DNA from: Nocardioides lacusdianchii
GTDB taxonomy: Bacteria; Actinomycetota; Actinomycetes; Propionibacteriales; Nocardioidaceae
Assembly: GCF_020102855.1 (NCBI RefSeq)
Contig: NZ_JADHZD010000021.1
Location: forward strand, 1 to 51,566
Reading direction: 5' to 3'
Length of the DNA stretch: 51,566 nucleotides
Every line of letters begins with the position of its first letter. The stretch's first letter is position 1. Both the position numbers and the translations under genes were made by a program. This document shows positions 6,720 to 15,457 of this stretch, piece after piece. The notes under the pieces were generated by a model, which was given only the letters and a program-made list of their open reading frames with translations, ran no database searches and was not told where the DNA came from.

Positions 6720-8807
6720 TCAAGCCCCAAAGTACGTGAACGAGGCCCAGTCGACCGGCTGGGCGAACGGTCTCGCGCTTCCACCTGATGGGAACAGCCC
6801 CGTCAGTGAGGAGGCCAGGTTGGTATCGGGGAGCCTCGGCGCCAACGTGGTAGCCCAGCTCACGAGGTCTGAGTAGGTGCTGTCACGCAGCCAGAGCTGT
6901 GCACAACGGAGGGCTTGCGCTGCTCCGTCTGCGGGAGCATCGAGCAGCAGCTCGTGGAACTTCAAGGAGAGCACCATGGACGCGCGGTCGCCGACAGCCC
7001 AGAGGGTGGCAGCCACGCCACTGACACCCGCGTGCAGGAGGCCTCCGGCCAGGCTGTGCATCTCCTCGGGTATGCCAACGTCTGCCATGGCCGTCTCGCA
7101 GGCGGACGCGACGAAGAGACTGACGCCGGACAGGTCGAGTGCGAGGATCCGAGTGAGGTCCAACTTGTCGTCGGAGAGTTGGATGTAGCTGGCCATCGCT
7201 TGGTTGGGGTCGAAGCGGGCGTGGGAGGCGACATGCACGAGGTTGTAGGTCGCCATCTCTCGGATTACGCGGGCCGCTGTCGCGTCTGGCCCGGCCGCGC
7301 ATACCGCGTTGCCGCATAGCCTCGCGACCGCATGACTTTCCAAGGTGGCGTAAGGGAGGTGGGGCAGGCCGGGGGTGTCAGCGGTGTCGGAGGCGGCGAC
7401 GGTGAGGGTTCGGACAGGGCGTGGCGGGGCGTGAGTGCGGGCGGCGGCGAGCATCCTGAGGTTCGGTGAGGACGAGACAGCGAACCGGTCGAGAAGTGGG
7501 GTGCCATCGACTGGCCCGGCGGCCAGAGGCAGCAGGCTGAGGTGTCCGTCGGTGACGAGCATCAACGCCGAGCAGTCGTCGTCGACGAGCGGGACCGCGA
7601 GTTCCAGGACCGCCGCACCCACCCAGTCCAGGATGCCGGTCAGCTCGGTGACCCACTCGCGTCGTCGTAAGGGAGAACGGTCCCTCAGCCACATCCCATA
7701 GGCGGTCACGTAGGGAAGCAGCCGCTCGGCCAGGGCCGAGCGAGATGCCTGCGGCAGCTCGACGGCGTCGAGCTGCCGCGCTGGTGATACGCGGAGTGCA
7801 GCGCCGCCATGCTGGTCGAAGGCGAGGAGTAGGAAGTTCTCTGCGGTCCGCGGTGCCGGCCTGGGCCTCACGGGGGTGCCCACCACCGTGGGGAGCTCGA
7901 GCCGGTCGCTCAGGTTGAGGGCCAACCCGGCATCGAGGACGTCGAGGGCCATGTCGAGCTCACCGGACCGCACGAAAGAGCAGAACGCTTGGGAGGGGAT
8001 CGCTCCGGACTCACTGAGCCAGGCCCTGGCCGAGAGGTGGCTGTCTTGGGCGCCTCGCACACGGGTGCGGACAGACAGGGCCTGGGTGTAGGCCCGGCCC
8101 GCTTCGCCCCATGCCTGGCGTTGCTGGGCCCAGAAGCCGTGGAAGCGAGCGGCTTCGAAGGCGTCGCGTGGTGTTGAGACCGCGAAGGCGTCGGCAATGG
8201 CGGATAGGATCCACGCTGCTTCACCGCCGGTGTCCGGGGTGAGCGAGGCCAAGCCGGTCGCTAGTGCGAGCCAGGCTGACGCGTTCGTAGGGTCGGAGGC
8301 GACTGCTGCTCGCAGCACAGGAATCGCGTCTGCCATCATCCCGAGCTGGGAGTAGGTAGCGCCAAGCGCAGCCAGTCCCTCGGCGTGGCCAGGTTGGCCT
8401 GGCGGGTCAAGCCGACAGGCCCAGCGTGCCGCCACGATGGCCGTCCGGTTGAGCAGGCCGACCGCGTTCTGCGCTGCGGTCGATTCTTCGGGTGCTGCGC
8501 GGACTTGGAGTTGGATCCCTACCTGGAGCAGAACGTCTGCGTACTGTGCCAGCAGTTCCGCTGCCCCACCCTCACGTACGCGGATGGGATCGCGGATCAG
8601 GACCTGCAGCGCGCTCGTCAGCAGCGACAGGTCGTAGGTCGTTCGGTATTGCGCCGAGAGTGCCCGCGCAAGGTGAAGCCGCAGCTCAGGGCTGACCGCT
8701 CCTTGAGACCATTCGGCCAGTCCGAGCCGAATTCCGCTCTGGCGTTGCGAGAGGTTGCCGGAGGCCTCCGACCTGCGGAGGGTCGACAGGGCCTGCGTTG
8801 CGGACAC
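6720..8807 (-). CDS. TPR-CHAT caspase-like protease
   Basis: A 695-residue protein. Residues 1-300 are Ala/Leu-rich TPR-like helical repeats (for example GLAALGATYSQLGMMADAIP). Residues about 420-695 are a CHAT domain, the bacterial relative of caspases and separase. The catalytic His is H529 in LVHVASHARF and the catalytic Cys is C570 in LFVASACETAM, and the downstream SLAGGLLHAGVSGVAATLW strand-helix matches the family. It starts at GTG 8807, two bases after the stop of the membrane-protein gene, so it is the last gene of a three-gene operon with a trypsin-like protease. Known CHAT-TPR proteins act as executioner proteases in bacterial immunity, and the operon suggests a similar role. Confidence 0.85.
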   Translation of the reverse strand: MSATQALSTLRRSEASGNLSQRQSGIRLGLAEWSQGAVSPELRLHLARALSAQYRTTYDLSLLTSALQVLIRDPIRVREGGAAELLAQYADVLLQVGIQLQVRAAPEESTAAQNAVGLLNRTAIVAARWACRLDPPGQPGHAEGLAALGATYSQLGMMADAIPVLRAAVASDPTNASAWLALATGLASLTPDTGGEAAWILSAIADAFAVSTPRDAFEAARFHGFWAQQRQAWGEAGRAYTQALSVRTRVRGAQDSHLSARAWLSESGAIPSQAFCSFVRSGELDMALDVLDAGLALNLSDRLELPTVVGTPVRPRPAPRTAENFLLLAFDQHGGAALRVSPARQLDAVELPQASRSALAERLLPYVTAYGMWLRDRSPLRRREWVTELTGILDWVGAAVLELAVPLVDDDCSALMLVTDGHLSLLPLAAGPVDGTPLLDRFAVSSSPNLRMLAAARTHAPPRPVRTLTVAASDTADTPGLPHLPYATLESHAVARLCGNAVCAAGPDATAARVIREMATYNLVHVASHARFDPNQAMASYIQLSDDKLDLTRILALDLSGVSLFVASACETAMADVGIPEEMHSLAGGLLHAGVSGVAATLWAVGDRASMVLSLKFHELLLDAPADGAAQALRCAQLWLRDSTYSDLVSWATTLAPRLPDTNLASSLTGLFPSGGSARPFAQPVDWASFTYFGA

Positions 8808-8809
8808 TC

Positions 8810-10189
8810 CTAGTCAGTCGCGAAAGCGGTCCCGGGCCGCCATGGGGCTAAGAGACCGAGCACTGTAGCGGCGACTCCGGACGCGACGGCCGATGAGAAC
8901 AGCTTGAAGCCGTCCTGCCAGGACCCGAAGGTGGGGTTTGCGTCGTATCCGGCGACGTACACCGTCACCGCGGCAAATGCGAGTGTCACGGCAATAGCGA
9001 GTGCGGTCAGGGCGGCAAGACCCAGGGCTGCGAACAGCCACGCCGCGGGCGGCAACGACGAGTCGACGTCCAGACCCGTCTCGGCGCTGCGCAATCCCTG
9101 CAGCCCCACCTTATCCATGTTCGAGTTGGCTCTGGCATCGTCAAGGGCCTCTCTCGCCTCGCCCAGTGCGTCCTTGAGCGCCTTCAGGTCATCTAGGGTA
9201 CGGACCCGCGAGAGCACGAACCGCGCCACCTGCAGCTTTCGAGGGTGGGGATTCCCCGGGAGGCTTTGCGCTTCCTTTTCCAAATCATCGAGGTACTTGT
9301 AGTACTCCGCCAGGGTCTTGATTGCATCTGCCATCACTAATGCTGGATGGACGGCCTCCGTGCCGTCGACCGTGTAGAAGTCCGCCATCTGATGGTCGGT
9401 TCGCCTCGCCTCACGCTGGGCCGCGGTCACCAGTTCGACGTCTGGGAGCGCGCTCTCCGGCTCTTCCAGCAGCTGGGTCAGGTCGGCCCGAGCGTCAGCG
9501 GCCTTCTTGGGGCCGTTCTGCACGGCCTTGCTCACCGGGTCGACCAGCTCGGCCGCAGTGGCGGACTTAGCCCGTCGCTGCTGGACCCATGCAGCCACGC
9601 CGTCAACCCGTTCGGCCACGGGACGACTCGCGTTGAGCGCCACCAGAAGCCGCAGACGAGTGCCTGCGATACCCGTCCAGAGAAGGGCGAGCATTGAGGT
9701 CGAAAGCAGTGCGACGAGAAGCCCGCACACCAGCACCCAGAACGGCCACGTCCGGAATAAGGGTGTGAAGGCAGCGCGGCGCTGCACCTTGAGAGCCAGC
9801 TTGGTACGGTCCCCCTCCCCCGCGCCGGTCATCGTCCCGGCGACCGTCCCGTGCGACGGGAGGCTCGTGACGCTCAGGCACCACGACGTCGTGGCGACCT
9901 CGGTGGCGGAGAGGTATAGCTTCGTCACCTCAGCACAACTGGTTTCGGGCTCAGAGGTGACTATCGCCGTGTCCTTGCCGTCCTCGCTCGCTAGGAGCGA
10001 CGTGGTCTCCTCCTCCGGCGCCGTCCCTGGGGCCTCCACCCGGATCCTGGTGGTGTCGGTGGACACCGAGACGGTGAGCGCACCAGGAGTCGGGTCCTTC
10101 GCCTCAGGCGCCGACGAGGTCAGCGCAAGCAGCGCGGGAATACCGACAAGTGCCGAGATCGAGCCGGCGATACCAAGTGACTTGTTCAT
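8810..10189 (-). CDS. Four-helix membrane protein of the protease operon
   Basis: A 459-residue protein of unknown family. Start ATG 10189 overlaps the trypsin-like gene's stop (ATGA); a longer upstream frame would run through that gene's coding DNA. Helix 1 is at residues 4-25 and is followed by about 120 extracytoplasmic residues with C85 and C104. Helix 2 lies at 147-173, then a cytoplasmic charged helical region (180-375, EREARRTDHQMADF-like, coiled-coil-prone). Helix 3 (382-415) and helix 4 (430-450) close it. It could anchor the proteases or be the effector that opens the membrane after cleavage; both are inference. Confidence 0.65.
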   Translation of the reverse strand: MNKSLGIAGSISALVGIPALLALTSSAPEAKDPTPGALTVSVSTDTTRIRVEAPGTAPEEETTSLLASEDGKDTAIVTSEPETSCAEVTKLYLSATEVATTSWCLSVTSLPSHGTVAGTMTGAGEGDRTKLALKVQRRAAFTPLFRTWPFWVLVCGLLVALLSTSMLALLWTGIAGTRLRLLVALNASRPVAERVDGVAAWVQQRRAKSATAAELVDPVSKAVQNGPKKAADARADLTQLLEEPESALPDVELVTAAQREARRTDHQMADFYTVDGTEAVHPALVMADAIKTLAEYYKYLDDLEKEAQSLPGNPHPRKLQVARFVLSRVRTLDDLKALKDALGEAREALDDARANSNMDKVGLQGLRSAETGLDVDSSLPPAAWLFAALGLAALTALAIAVTLAFAAVTVYVAGYDANPTFGSWQDGFKLFSSAVASGVAATVLGLLAPWRPGTAFATD

Positions 10190-11055
10190 GATTGCAACGA
10201 CCCGATCCAATCGAGGTAGGGGTACACGAGGGTGTAGACGCCGCCGTCGCCGCACTCGCGTGAGGCGTATGTGCCAGGGGTTGCCCGGGAGGTGATCCCG
10301 GCAAGCGACCAGCCGCTGTCGTTCTGGATGTAGGCCGGGCCGCCGCTGTCACCGGGGCAGCTGTCCCTGTCGAGGTGAGGACGGCCAGCGACGAACTCGG
10401 TCTCGACATCGATGCCGTAGCGCGGGTCACGGTCGGCTAGCGGCAGATCTGCGTACCTCTTCTTGCCGAAGCCCGACTGTCCGTCGGTGGTGTCCGCACC
10501 GAAGCCGACTGCGCGTACGGCCACATTCTCTTGCTTGACCTCCGCGGCAACCGGGTCGGGGACGTGTCCACGGACCGCCTTCGCGAGCCTGAGCACTGCG
10601 AGGTCGTGTGCGGTGTGAGACAAGGAGTACGCCGGGTGGACCGTAGCGCTGCTGACCTGTACCACGAGCCCGTCTTGAGGGCGATGGAGGTCGTTGCCCA
10701 CAAACACCTGTCTGTCGATCCCGCGCGCGACACAGTGGGCGGCAGTCAGCACCGTCCTGGCGTCGATGAGCACACCCGAGCACTTCCACTTGGTGCGCGA
10801 AGCGATCGCCACACAGTTGGGGAACGACTGAGTCAACTGACCCCCAGTGATCCTCGACTCGTCGTTGACCACCCACTGCGCGTTGTCCAGGTAGACCAGG
10901 TCTGCATCGACCGTCATACCGGCTGGCTGCACCACGACGTGTTGGGCAGGCCTCATCGCGCTGCCTGCCCGGCCACGGCGGCCGGGTCTCTCGCTCGAGT
11001 CACGACGTTCCCCGCTCGTTTCCACTCGTCCCGAGTCCGTGAGCGTCAATGACAC
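10186..11055 (-). CDS. Trypsin-like serine protease (S1) with zymogen activation site
   Basis: A 289-residue S1-family protease. The triad is H107 (LTAAHC), D151 (DLAVL) and S237 (CPGDSGGP). The residue six before the serine is D231, equivalent to trypsin Asp189, predicting cleavage after Arg/Lys. R68-ITGGQ fits an activation site where the new N-terminus Ile inserts into the fold. Cys pairs C92/C108 and C233/C268 match conserved trypsin disulphides. No signal peptide is visible from any of the candidate starts (residues 1, 34 or 47), so it may be cytoplasmic, which is unusual for this fold. It leads the operon with the membrane protein and CHAT protease. Confidence 0.85.
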   Translation of the reverse strand: MSLTLTDSGRVETSGERRDSSERPGRRGRAGSAMRPAQHVVVQPAGMTVDADLVYLDNAQWVVNDESRITGGQLTQSFPNCVAIASRTKWKCSGVLIDARTVLTAAHCVARGIDRQVFVGNDLHRPQDGLVVQVSSATVHPAYSLSHTAHDLAVLRLAKAVRGHVPDPVAAEVKQENVAVRAVGFGADTTDGQSGFGKKRYADLPLADRDPRYGIDVETEFVAGRPHLDRDSCPGDSGGPAYIQNDSGWSLAGITSRATPGTYASRECGDGGVYTLVYPYLDWIGSLQS

Positions 11056-11435
11056 CCCTACACCCCCACCGCGTCAATAGTCAGAGCGGACCGTACGTCG
11101 ACCGGAAGCGAGGCGATCGGGGCGTGCACTGGGGCCGCGCCTGGTTCCCAATGTCGATCGGCAAAGCCAAGGTCGCACCCGGCCGACGGGGCACCACGGT
11201 CGTGCCGAGCAACGCCACGGAAATCTCGACTACGACTCGACGTGTGCGGTGGCTCTAGAGTTCGTAGACCTCGCCGCGGTGAGCGATTGCGACTCGCGGC
11301 ATCAACGAGCGGGCGAACATGCTGGCCCACTCCCCTCCGACGGCAAAGTGCTGAACTGTGCGGCAATGAACGTTTCGACGACGGCCGTGCCGAGGCTGCT
11401 GTCGACGCGGTCTGCCGCGCCAAGATGTGACATCG
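11056..11435. other. Upstream region of the protease operon
   Basis: No gene is supported here. It must hold the promoter of the trypsin-membrane-CHAT operon, but I see no convincing -35/-10 pair or palindrome. Its right edge is the inverted repeat of the IS3 element, so part of the original upstream DNA may have been lost. Confidence 0.4.
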
Positions 11436-11475
11436 TGACCTGCTCCACCGGAAAGGTTCCACTATCGGTGGCTAA

Positions 11476-11802
11476 GTGACTGCCTTCACCGGAAGGCTGA
11501 ACACCGTGCCCCGTGCCTACCCGCCCGAGTTCCGCGCTCGAGCCATCGCGCTCGTCCGCGCGGGCAAACCGCAGAAGCAAACGGCCCACGAGCTCGACAT
11601 CCATCCCGTCACGCTCTCCAAGTGGGTCAAGCAGGACCGCATCGACCGCGGTGAGATCCCTGGAGTCAGCACGACCGAGTCCGCCGAGCTTCGTGCGGCT
11701 CGTCGTCGCGTTCGCGAGCTTGAGACCGAGTTGGTGATCGTGCGCCAGGCTGCGAAGTTCCTCGGCGAGGACAAGCCTCGCCCAAAAGGCTCTACCCGGT
11801 GA
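11476..11802 (+). CDS. IS3-family transposase OrfA
   Basis: Up to 108 residues. After a leader the protein reads PRAYPPEFRARAIALVRAGK, then a helix-turn-helix ending TLSKWVKQDR and a leucine-zipper-like tail AARRRVRELETELVIVRQAA. This is the standard OrfA of IS3 elements, binding the terminal repeats. The start may be GTG 11476 or the internal GTG at 11506, where VPRAYPPEFR is more typical. The stop overlaps the orfB start by four bases. An AAAAGG-containing run shortly before the overlap could support the -1 frameshift that yields the OrfAB transposase in this family. Confidence 0.8.
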   Translation: MTAFTGRLNTVPRAYPPEFRARAIALVRAGKPQKQTAHELDIHPVTLSKWVKQDRIDRGEIPGVSTTESAELRAARRRVRELETELVIVRQAAKFLGEDKPRPKGSTR

Positions 11803-12665
11803 TCGACCGACTCGTCGACGCCGGGATCCCGGCCGATCGCTGCTGCCGGGTCCTCGGCGTAGCGAGACAGAACTACTACAAGCAGAAGCGGAAGCCAACC
11901 ACCCCGACCCAGCTGCGCCGCCAGTGGCTCACCGGACTGATCCGCGAGATCCACGTCGCCTCGCGCGGCACCTACGGCTACCGGCGCGTGCACGCCGAAC
12001 TCACCATGGGCATGGGGATCACTGTGTGCGAGCGCACCGTGTGGCTGCTGATGAACCAGGCCGGTGTCTATGGCCTACCGGGGCCGACCAGGGTCAAGCG
12101 TCTACGAGGCGTCGTCACCGCCGACGACCTGGTGAACCGGAAGTTCCATCGGCTCCGTCCCAACGAGCTGTGGGTCACCGACATCACCCAACACCGCACG
12201 CGGGAAGGGTGGATCTACTGTGCCGCGGTCCTCGATGCCTACAGCCGGCGGATCGTGGGATGGTCGATCGACTCCAAACAAGACGCCACCCTCGTGGTCA
12301 ACGCCCTCGACATGGCCATCCGCAACCGACAACCCGAGCCGGGCGGGATCGTCCATGCCGACCACGGGACCCAGTTCACCTCCTGGGTCTTCGGCGAGAA
12401 GATCCGCTCCGCCGGCCTCCTGTCATCCTTCGGCACCGTCGGCGATGGCCTCGACAACGCCATGATGGAAAGCTTCTGGTCCTCGATGCAGATCGAACTT
12501 CTCAATCGCAAGAAGTGGAAGACCCGAGTCGAGCTCGCCAACGCGATCTTCGAGTACATCGAGATCTTCCACAACCGCCGTCGACGCCACTCCGCACTCG
12601 GCTACCGCACCCCCATCGAGTACGAACTACTCTCCGAGAACGACCCCATCACCGCAGTCAGTTAG
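11799..12665 (+). CDS. IS3-family transposase OrfB (DDE integrase)
   Basis: A 288-residue rve-type integrase. The DDE residues are visible in order: ELWVTDITQH (Asp), IVHADHGTQF (Asp) and DNAMMESFW (Glu), followed by the conserved NRRRRHSALGYRTPIEYE tail. An N-terminal HTH_21-like segment (GTYGYRRVHAEL) precedes the core. GTG 11799 overlaps the orfA stop, so synthesis is probably by -1 frameshifting. No frameshift or internal stop is present. Confidence 0.85.
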   Translation: MIDRLVDAGIPADRCCRVLGVARQNYYKQKRKPTTPTQLRRQWLTGLIREIHVASRGTYGYRRVHAELTMGMGITVCERTVWLLMNQAGVYGLPGPTRVKRLRGVVTADDLVNRKFHRLRPNELWVTDITQHRTREGWIYCAAVLDAYSRRIVGWSIDSKQDATLVVNALDMAIRNRQPEPGGIVHADHGTQFTSWVFGEKIRSAGLLSSFGTVGDGLDNAMMESFWSSMQIELLNRKKWKTRVELANAIFEYIEIFHNRRRRHSALGYRTPIEYELLSENDPITAVS

Positions 12666-12787
12666 CCACCTGAACTGGAACCCAAACGGTGGGGCAGGTC
12701 AAGTTGTCACCTATACCTGCATCACGCCCGTTCGGCGGCGAGCAGCGGTTGGTCCTGCTCCCTCTGTCCGGTTGTGATCGAGTCGGA

Positions 12788-13519
12788 CTACGCCTTAACG
12801 ACAGTTCCGTCGAGGCCCTCGTAGAGGTCGAAGTTGCGCTCCCCGATCAGGGCGACGAGGGTGTCAAAGGCCTCTGAGAGCGGCACTTCGTGGGTGAGGT
12901 TGTTCGCTTCGTAAGCGCGAATGGACGGTGCGGTGTCGTTGAGGTCAGCCAGGAGAACGTAGAACTTCTCGTACTGCTCGTCCCGCCCGGCAGGGTCTTG
13001 ACGACCGGTAAAGAGTCGTAGCCGTGGCCCGGCGTTGAGAAAGGTCGACTTGCGCCTACCGGTGCCGTCGTGTTCTGCCGCGGCGTCGAAGATCAGCAGG
13101 GCGGCGAGCACGGCGTACGGGAATCGGCGGTGGAGTGTGACTGCTTCGTTGAGTAGGTCGGCGCGTCGGTTGGTCAGGTTCTTCTGGAAGTTCTGGGTGC
13201 GGCTGTCTTTGAACAGGATCGTCTTGACGCTGACGGCCAAGATCAGACCCGACTCCTCCGTTGCCCAGGTGACGTCGACCTTCTTGGCGCCGATGCCCCC
13301 TGCGAGGCGGCGTTCAGCGCCACTTACCCCGGCCTCACCCGGTCCGGTCGGGCGAGCTCCGTCCATCCCGCGGGCTCGGAGCTCGGCGGCGACCGCCAGT
13401 GCCACGGCTGCCGACAACTTCTCGTTGTAGTTCTTCTTCACGGCTTGAGCCGCGCTGTCCGGGGGCTTGGACCCGCAGGACCGGATAGCGGCGGTGAGTC
13501 GGTCGTCAATTGCGGCCAC
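12788..13519 (-). CDS. Candidate restriction endonuclease partner of the methyltransferase
   Basis: A 243-residue protein starting at GTG 13519, overlapping the end of the methyltransferase gene by 14 bp, the arrangement of type II restriction-modification pairs. Residues 75-100 (GIGAKKVDVTWATEESG then LILAVSVKT) form the strand-turn-strand of a PD-(D/E)xK nuclease core, with D82 and K99 as likely catalytic residues and Ser in place of the usual acidic residue before the Lys. A preceding Glu-rich helix and NRRADLLNEAVTLHRRFPYA fit the fold. Specificity cannot be read. Assignment rests mainly on context and this motif. Confidence 0.6.
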   Translation of the reverse strand: MAAIDDRLTAAIRSCGSKPPDSAAQAVKKNYNEKLSAAVALAVAAELRARGMDGARPTGPGEAGVSGAERRLAGGIGAKKVDVTWATEESGLILAVSVKTILFKDSRTQNFQKNLTNRRADLLNEAVTLHRRFPYAVLAALLIFDAAAEHDGTGRRKSTFLNAGPRLRLFTGRQDPAGRDEQYEKFYVLLADLNDTAPSIRAYEANNLTHEVPLSEAFDTLVALIGERNFDLYEGLDGTVVKA

Positions 13520-15170
13520 GTCGGCTCCTTGCCTCGCGTCGACTCGCCAGGGCGGTCCGTGCCGCGCGGATCTCGGCTACCTCTGGACGACGCATGCCCA
13601 GCCCCCGGACGAGGAGGACGTCGTCGACGAGCTTGGCGGCTTCCATCACCTTCCCGCTGCGGAGCTTGCCGGCAATCTGGGGCCGGACTGCGATGAGGTC
13701 GTCATGCGCGTCGGCCACAACATCGGGGGAGGGCACGGCCCACAAGTCAGCCTCGCCGGGTTCCATCTTCAGCATGCCTCCGCCGTAGGCGCGGCCGGTG
13801 AACTCGGCGCCCAGCATGGTGACCGAGTTCAGAGCCGCAACAGGTAGGAGGTCGCGGCCGAGGTCGCGATGCGGCGGTTCGAGGTAGACCCCGTGCACCG
13901 AATTGAGGTGAAGCGCGCCTGCGGAGTTGGTGGTTAGGCGAGGGGTGTCGGCGTTCATGTAGGTCAGCAGCAGGTCGGCCTTCGCAACGAGTGGCACGCG
14001 CCACCAGTCCCTGCGGACACGGCACTTGTACGCCTGGTTGACGGCGTCTTCCTCGCCCTGATCGATGTAGGCCTGGGCGGCCGGCGAGGGTTTGCCGGAC
14101 GGGCGAAACAACATTGTTCGCTTCCCCGCCCGGCCGAGCTCAGCATGGGCATGCCCCGAGAACTCCAGCCCGCGAAGGTGGCTTGACCCAGGAGGAGAAA
14201 GCCTGATGGTGTCGCGGGGCTTGAGCCCGAGCTCGGCGACGCGCGCTGGAGAGAGTGCGAAGTAGTTGTTGTTGCCGGTGACCATGCCGAGGCTGGTCTT
14301 GCCCCACGTCTTCAGTGCCGTAAAGCTGCCATCGAGGACAAGCCTGGCGTAGAGGCCGGCGGCCGCGGGGCTGACTGTTGACCCGGACCACTTCGCAGAC
14401 GGGTCCGACGGCGCCCACGTTGCTGCCGATGGCAGCTCCAGCTGTAAGGCGGCAGCGGTCGGGACCTGACGGATCCGCGCGTGATCGGTGGTGCCGCCGA
14501 AACCGTCGGCCAACAGGAGGACTGCCTCGGTCTCAGCTTCTTCGAACACGCGCTCTTCGAAGAGCACTAGGTCGACTTGGGCGAAGTTCTCGAACAAGAA
14601 CCGACGGACCGGCGCGGCGTAGTTGGCGTGCAACAGCTCGGCCGGGAGCACGAACCCTAAGCGGCCGCCAGGCAGCAAATTCAGTGCACCGTGGACCGTG
14701 AACGCTGCCCAAGACGACGCCAACCCGGAAAGCGCTACGCCGCCCCGCAGGGCGGCTGAACGGGCCTTCGCGCGGGCATCGCCGGCGAAGTCTTGAAACC
14801 GGATGAAGGGAGGGTTTCCCACGACGGCCGTGTAGCGGGCGGTTGCCCCGGTGTCGAAGAAGTCGCCCACTGTCATCTCCGCCGTCGCGCCGGCGTCGGC
14901 GACCCGCCGGGAACCTAGCTCTGCGCTCCAGTGGTGAAGCTCGACTCCGTGAACATGAGGCCGATCGGCACCGAAGTCTCGCAACCGAGCGGCGGCGTGC
15001 ACCAGGAACTCGGCGTCGCCAGCGGACGGCTCGAGGACCACTTCATCGACTGAACGGACAGCCCAGTCGACGATGAAGGAGGCGATGGCCGGTGGCGTGA
15101 AGAACGCGCCGCGCGCCTTACGAAGGGCGGCGGTGTCCCTGGGGTCGCGCGAGCCGGGTGTCACGGCCAT
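13506..15170 (-). CDS. N6-adenine DNA methyltransferase (type II, gamma-like)
   Basis: A 554-residue protein from ATG 15170, preceded by GGCAGGAT. Motif order is X-I-IV: GAFFTPPAIASFIVDW at 21-36, VLEPSAGDAEFL at 45-56 (S-adenosylmethionine binding), VVGNPPFIRF at 117-126 (NPPF catalytic motif for N6-adenine). The order and the large C-terminal target-recognition region resemble PaeR7I-type enzymes. It protects host DNA from the endonuclease encoded just downstream. The gene's upstream side abuts a truncated nuclease-like gene of the mobilisation block, which suggests insertion of the restriction-modification cassette there. Confidence 0.85.
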   Translation of the reverse strand: MAVTPGSRDPRDTAALRKARGAFFTPPAIASFIVDWAVRSVDEVVLEPSAGDAEFLVHAAARLRDFGADRPHVHGVELHHWSAELGSRRVADAGATAEMTVGDFFDTGATARYTAVVGNPPFIRFQDFAGDARAKARSAALRGGVALSGLASSWAAFTVHGALNLLPGGRLGFVLPAELLHANYAAPVRRFLFENFAQVDLVLFEERVFEEAETEAVLLLADGFGGTTDHARIRQVPTAAALQLELPSAATWAPSDPSAKWSGSTVSPAAAGLYARLVLDGSFTALKTWGKTSLGMVTGNNNYFALSPARVAELGLKPRDTIRLSPPGSSHLRGLEFSGHAHAELGRAGKRTMLFRPSGKPSPAAQAYIDQGEEDAVNQAYKCRVRRDWWRVPLVAKADLLLTYMNADTPRLTTNSAGALHLNSVHGVYLEPPHRDLGRDLLPVAALNSVTMLGAEFTGRAYGGGMLKMEPGEADLWAVPSPDVVADAHDDLIAVRPQIAGKLRSGKVMEAAKLVDDVLLVRGLGMRRPEVAEIRAARTALASRREARSRRGRN

Positions 15171-15457
15171 ATCCTGCCCTGCTGGCGACCGCTTATAGGG
15201 CAACTTGGCCGCGCCATGAGACTGCAATCACACCCGGCGGTCCGATCCACGACCAATTGTCGATCGACCGTGTCGCCGTCCACGACGTAGGCGACGACGC
15301 CGGATGTCCGCTGGCCGGTGGCCACGGAGTCGGCGCCCGCGCTCTGGAGCAGGTCGCTTCTGGACGCAATGCTGCCAACGATGCCGCGCACGCCGACGAG
15401 GACCACCAGTGCCACGATCGCCAGCGACAGGAGCCGGGCCGGCTTACTCACGATCAT
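15161..15457 (-). pseudogene. Truncated thermonuclease-like membrane-anchored protein
   Basis: ATG 15457 overlaps the stop of the preceding gene (ATGA). The frame codes for a transmembrane helix (LLSLAIVALVVLVGVRGIV, about residues 9-27) and then SGVVAYVVDGDTVD. The phrase V.VVDGDT is how the catalytic domain of staphylococcal-nuclease-like (SNase/thermonuclease) proteins begins. After DGDTVD the family similarity ends, and the remaining 33 residues (Cys- and Arg-rich) look like out-of-frame DNA running into the methyltransferase start. The rest of the nuclease was probably deleted when the restriction cassette arrived. Confidence 0.55.

Larger units (their letters stand above)
11436..12701 (+). 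mobile_element. Complete IS3-family insertion sequence
   Basis: The 1266-bp element carries overlapping orfA and orfB between imperfect 37-bp inverted repeats at 11436-11472 and 12665-12701. The outer ends read TGACCTGCTCCACC and, inverted, TGACCTGCCCCACC, and the inner parts GGTTCCA and GGTGGC also match. Both reading frames and the DDE triad are intact, so it could be active. The flanks (ATCG on the left, AGTT on the right) show no 3-4 bp target duplication, suggesting a later rearrangement or an older insertion. Confidence 0.85.

Noticed and set aside
11058..11462. 134-residue leftward frame upstream of the trypsin-like gene
   Set aside because: Arg/Ser-rich composition, overlaps the IS inverted repeat and has no recognisable motif; treated as non-coding.
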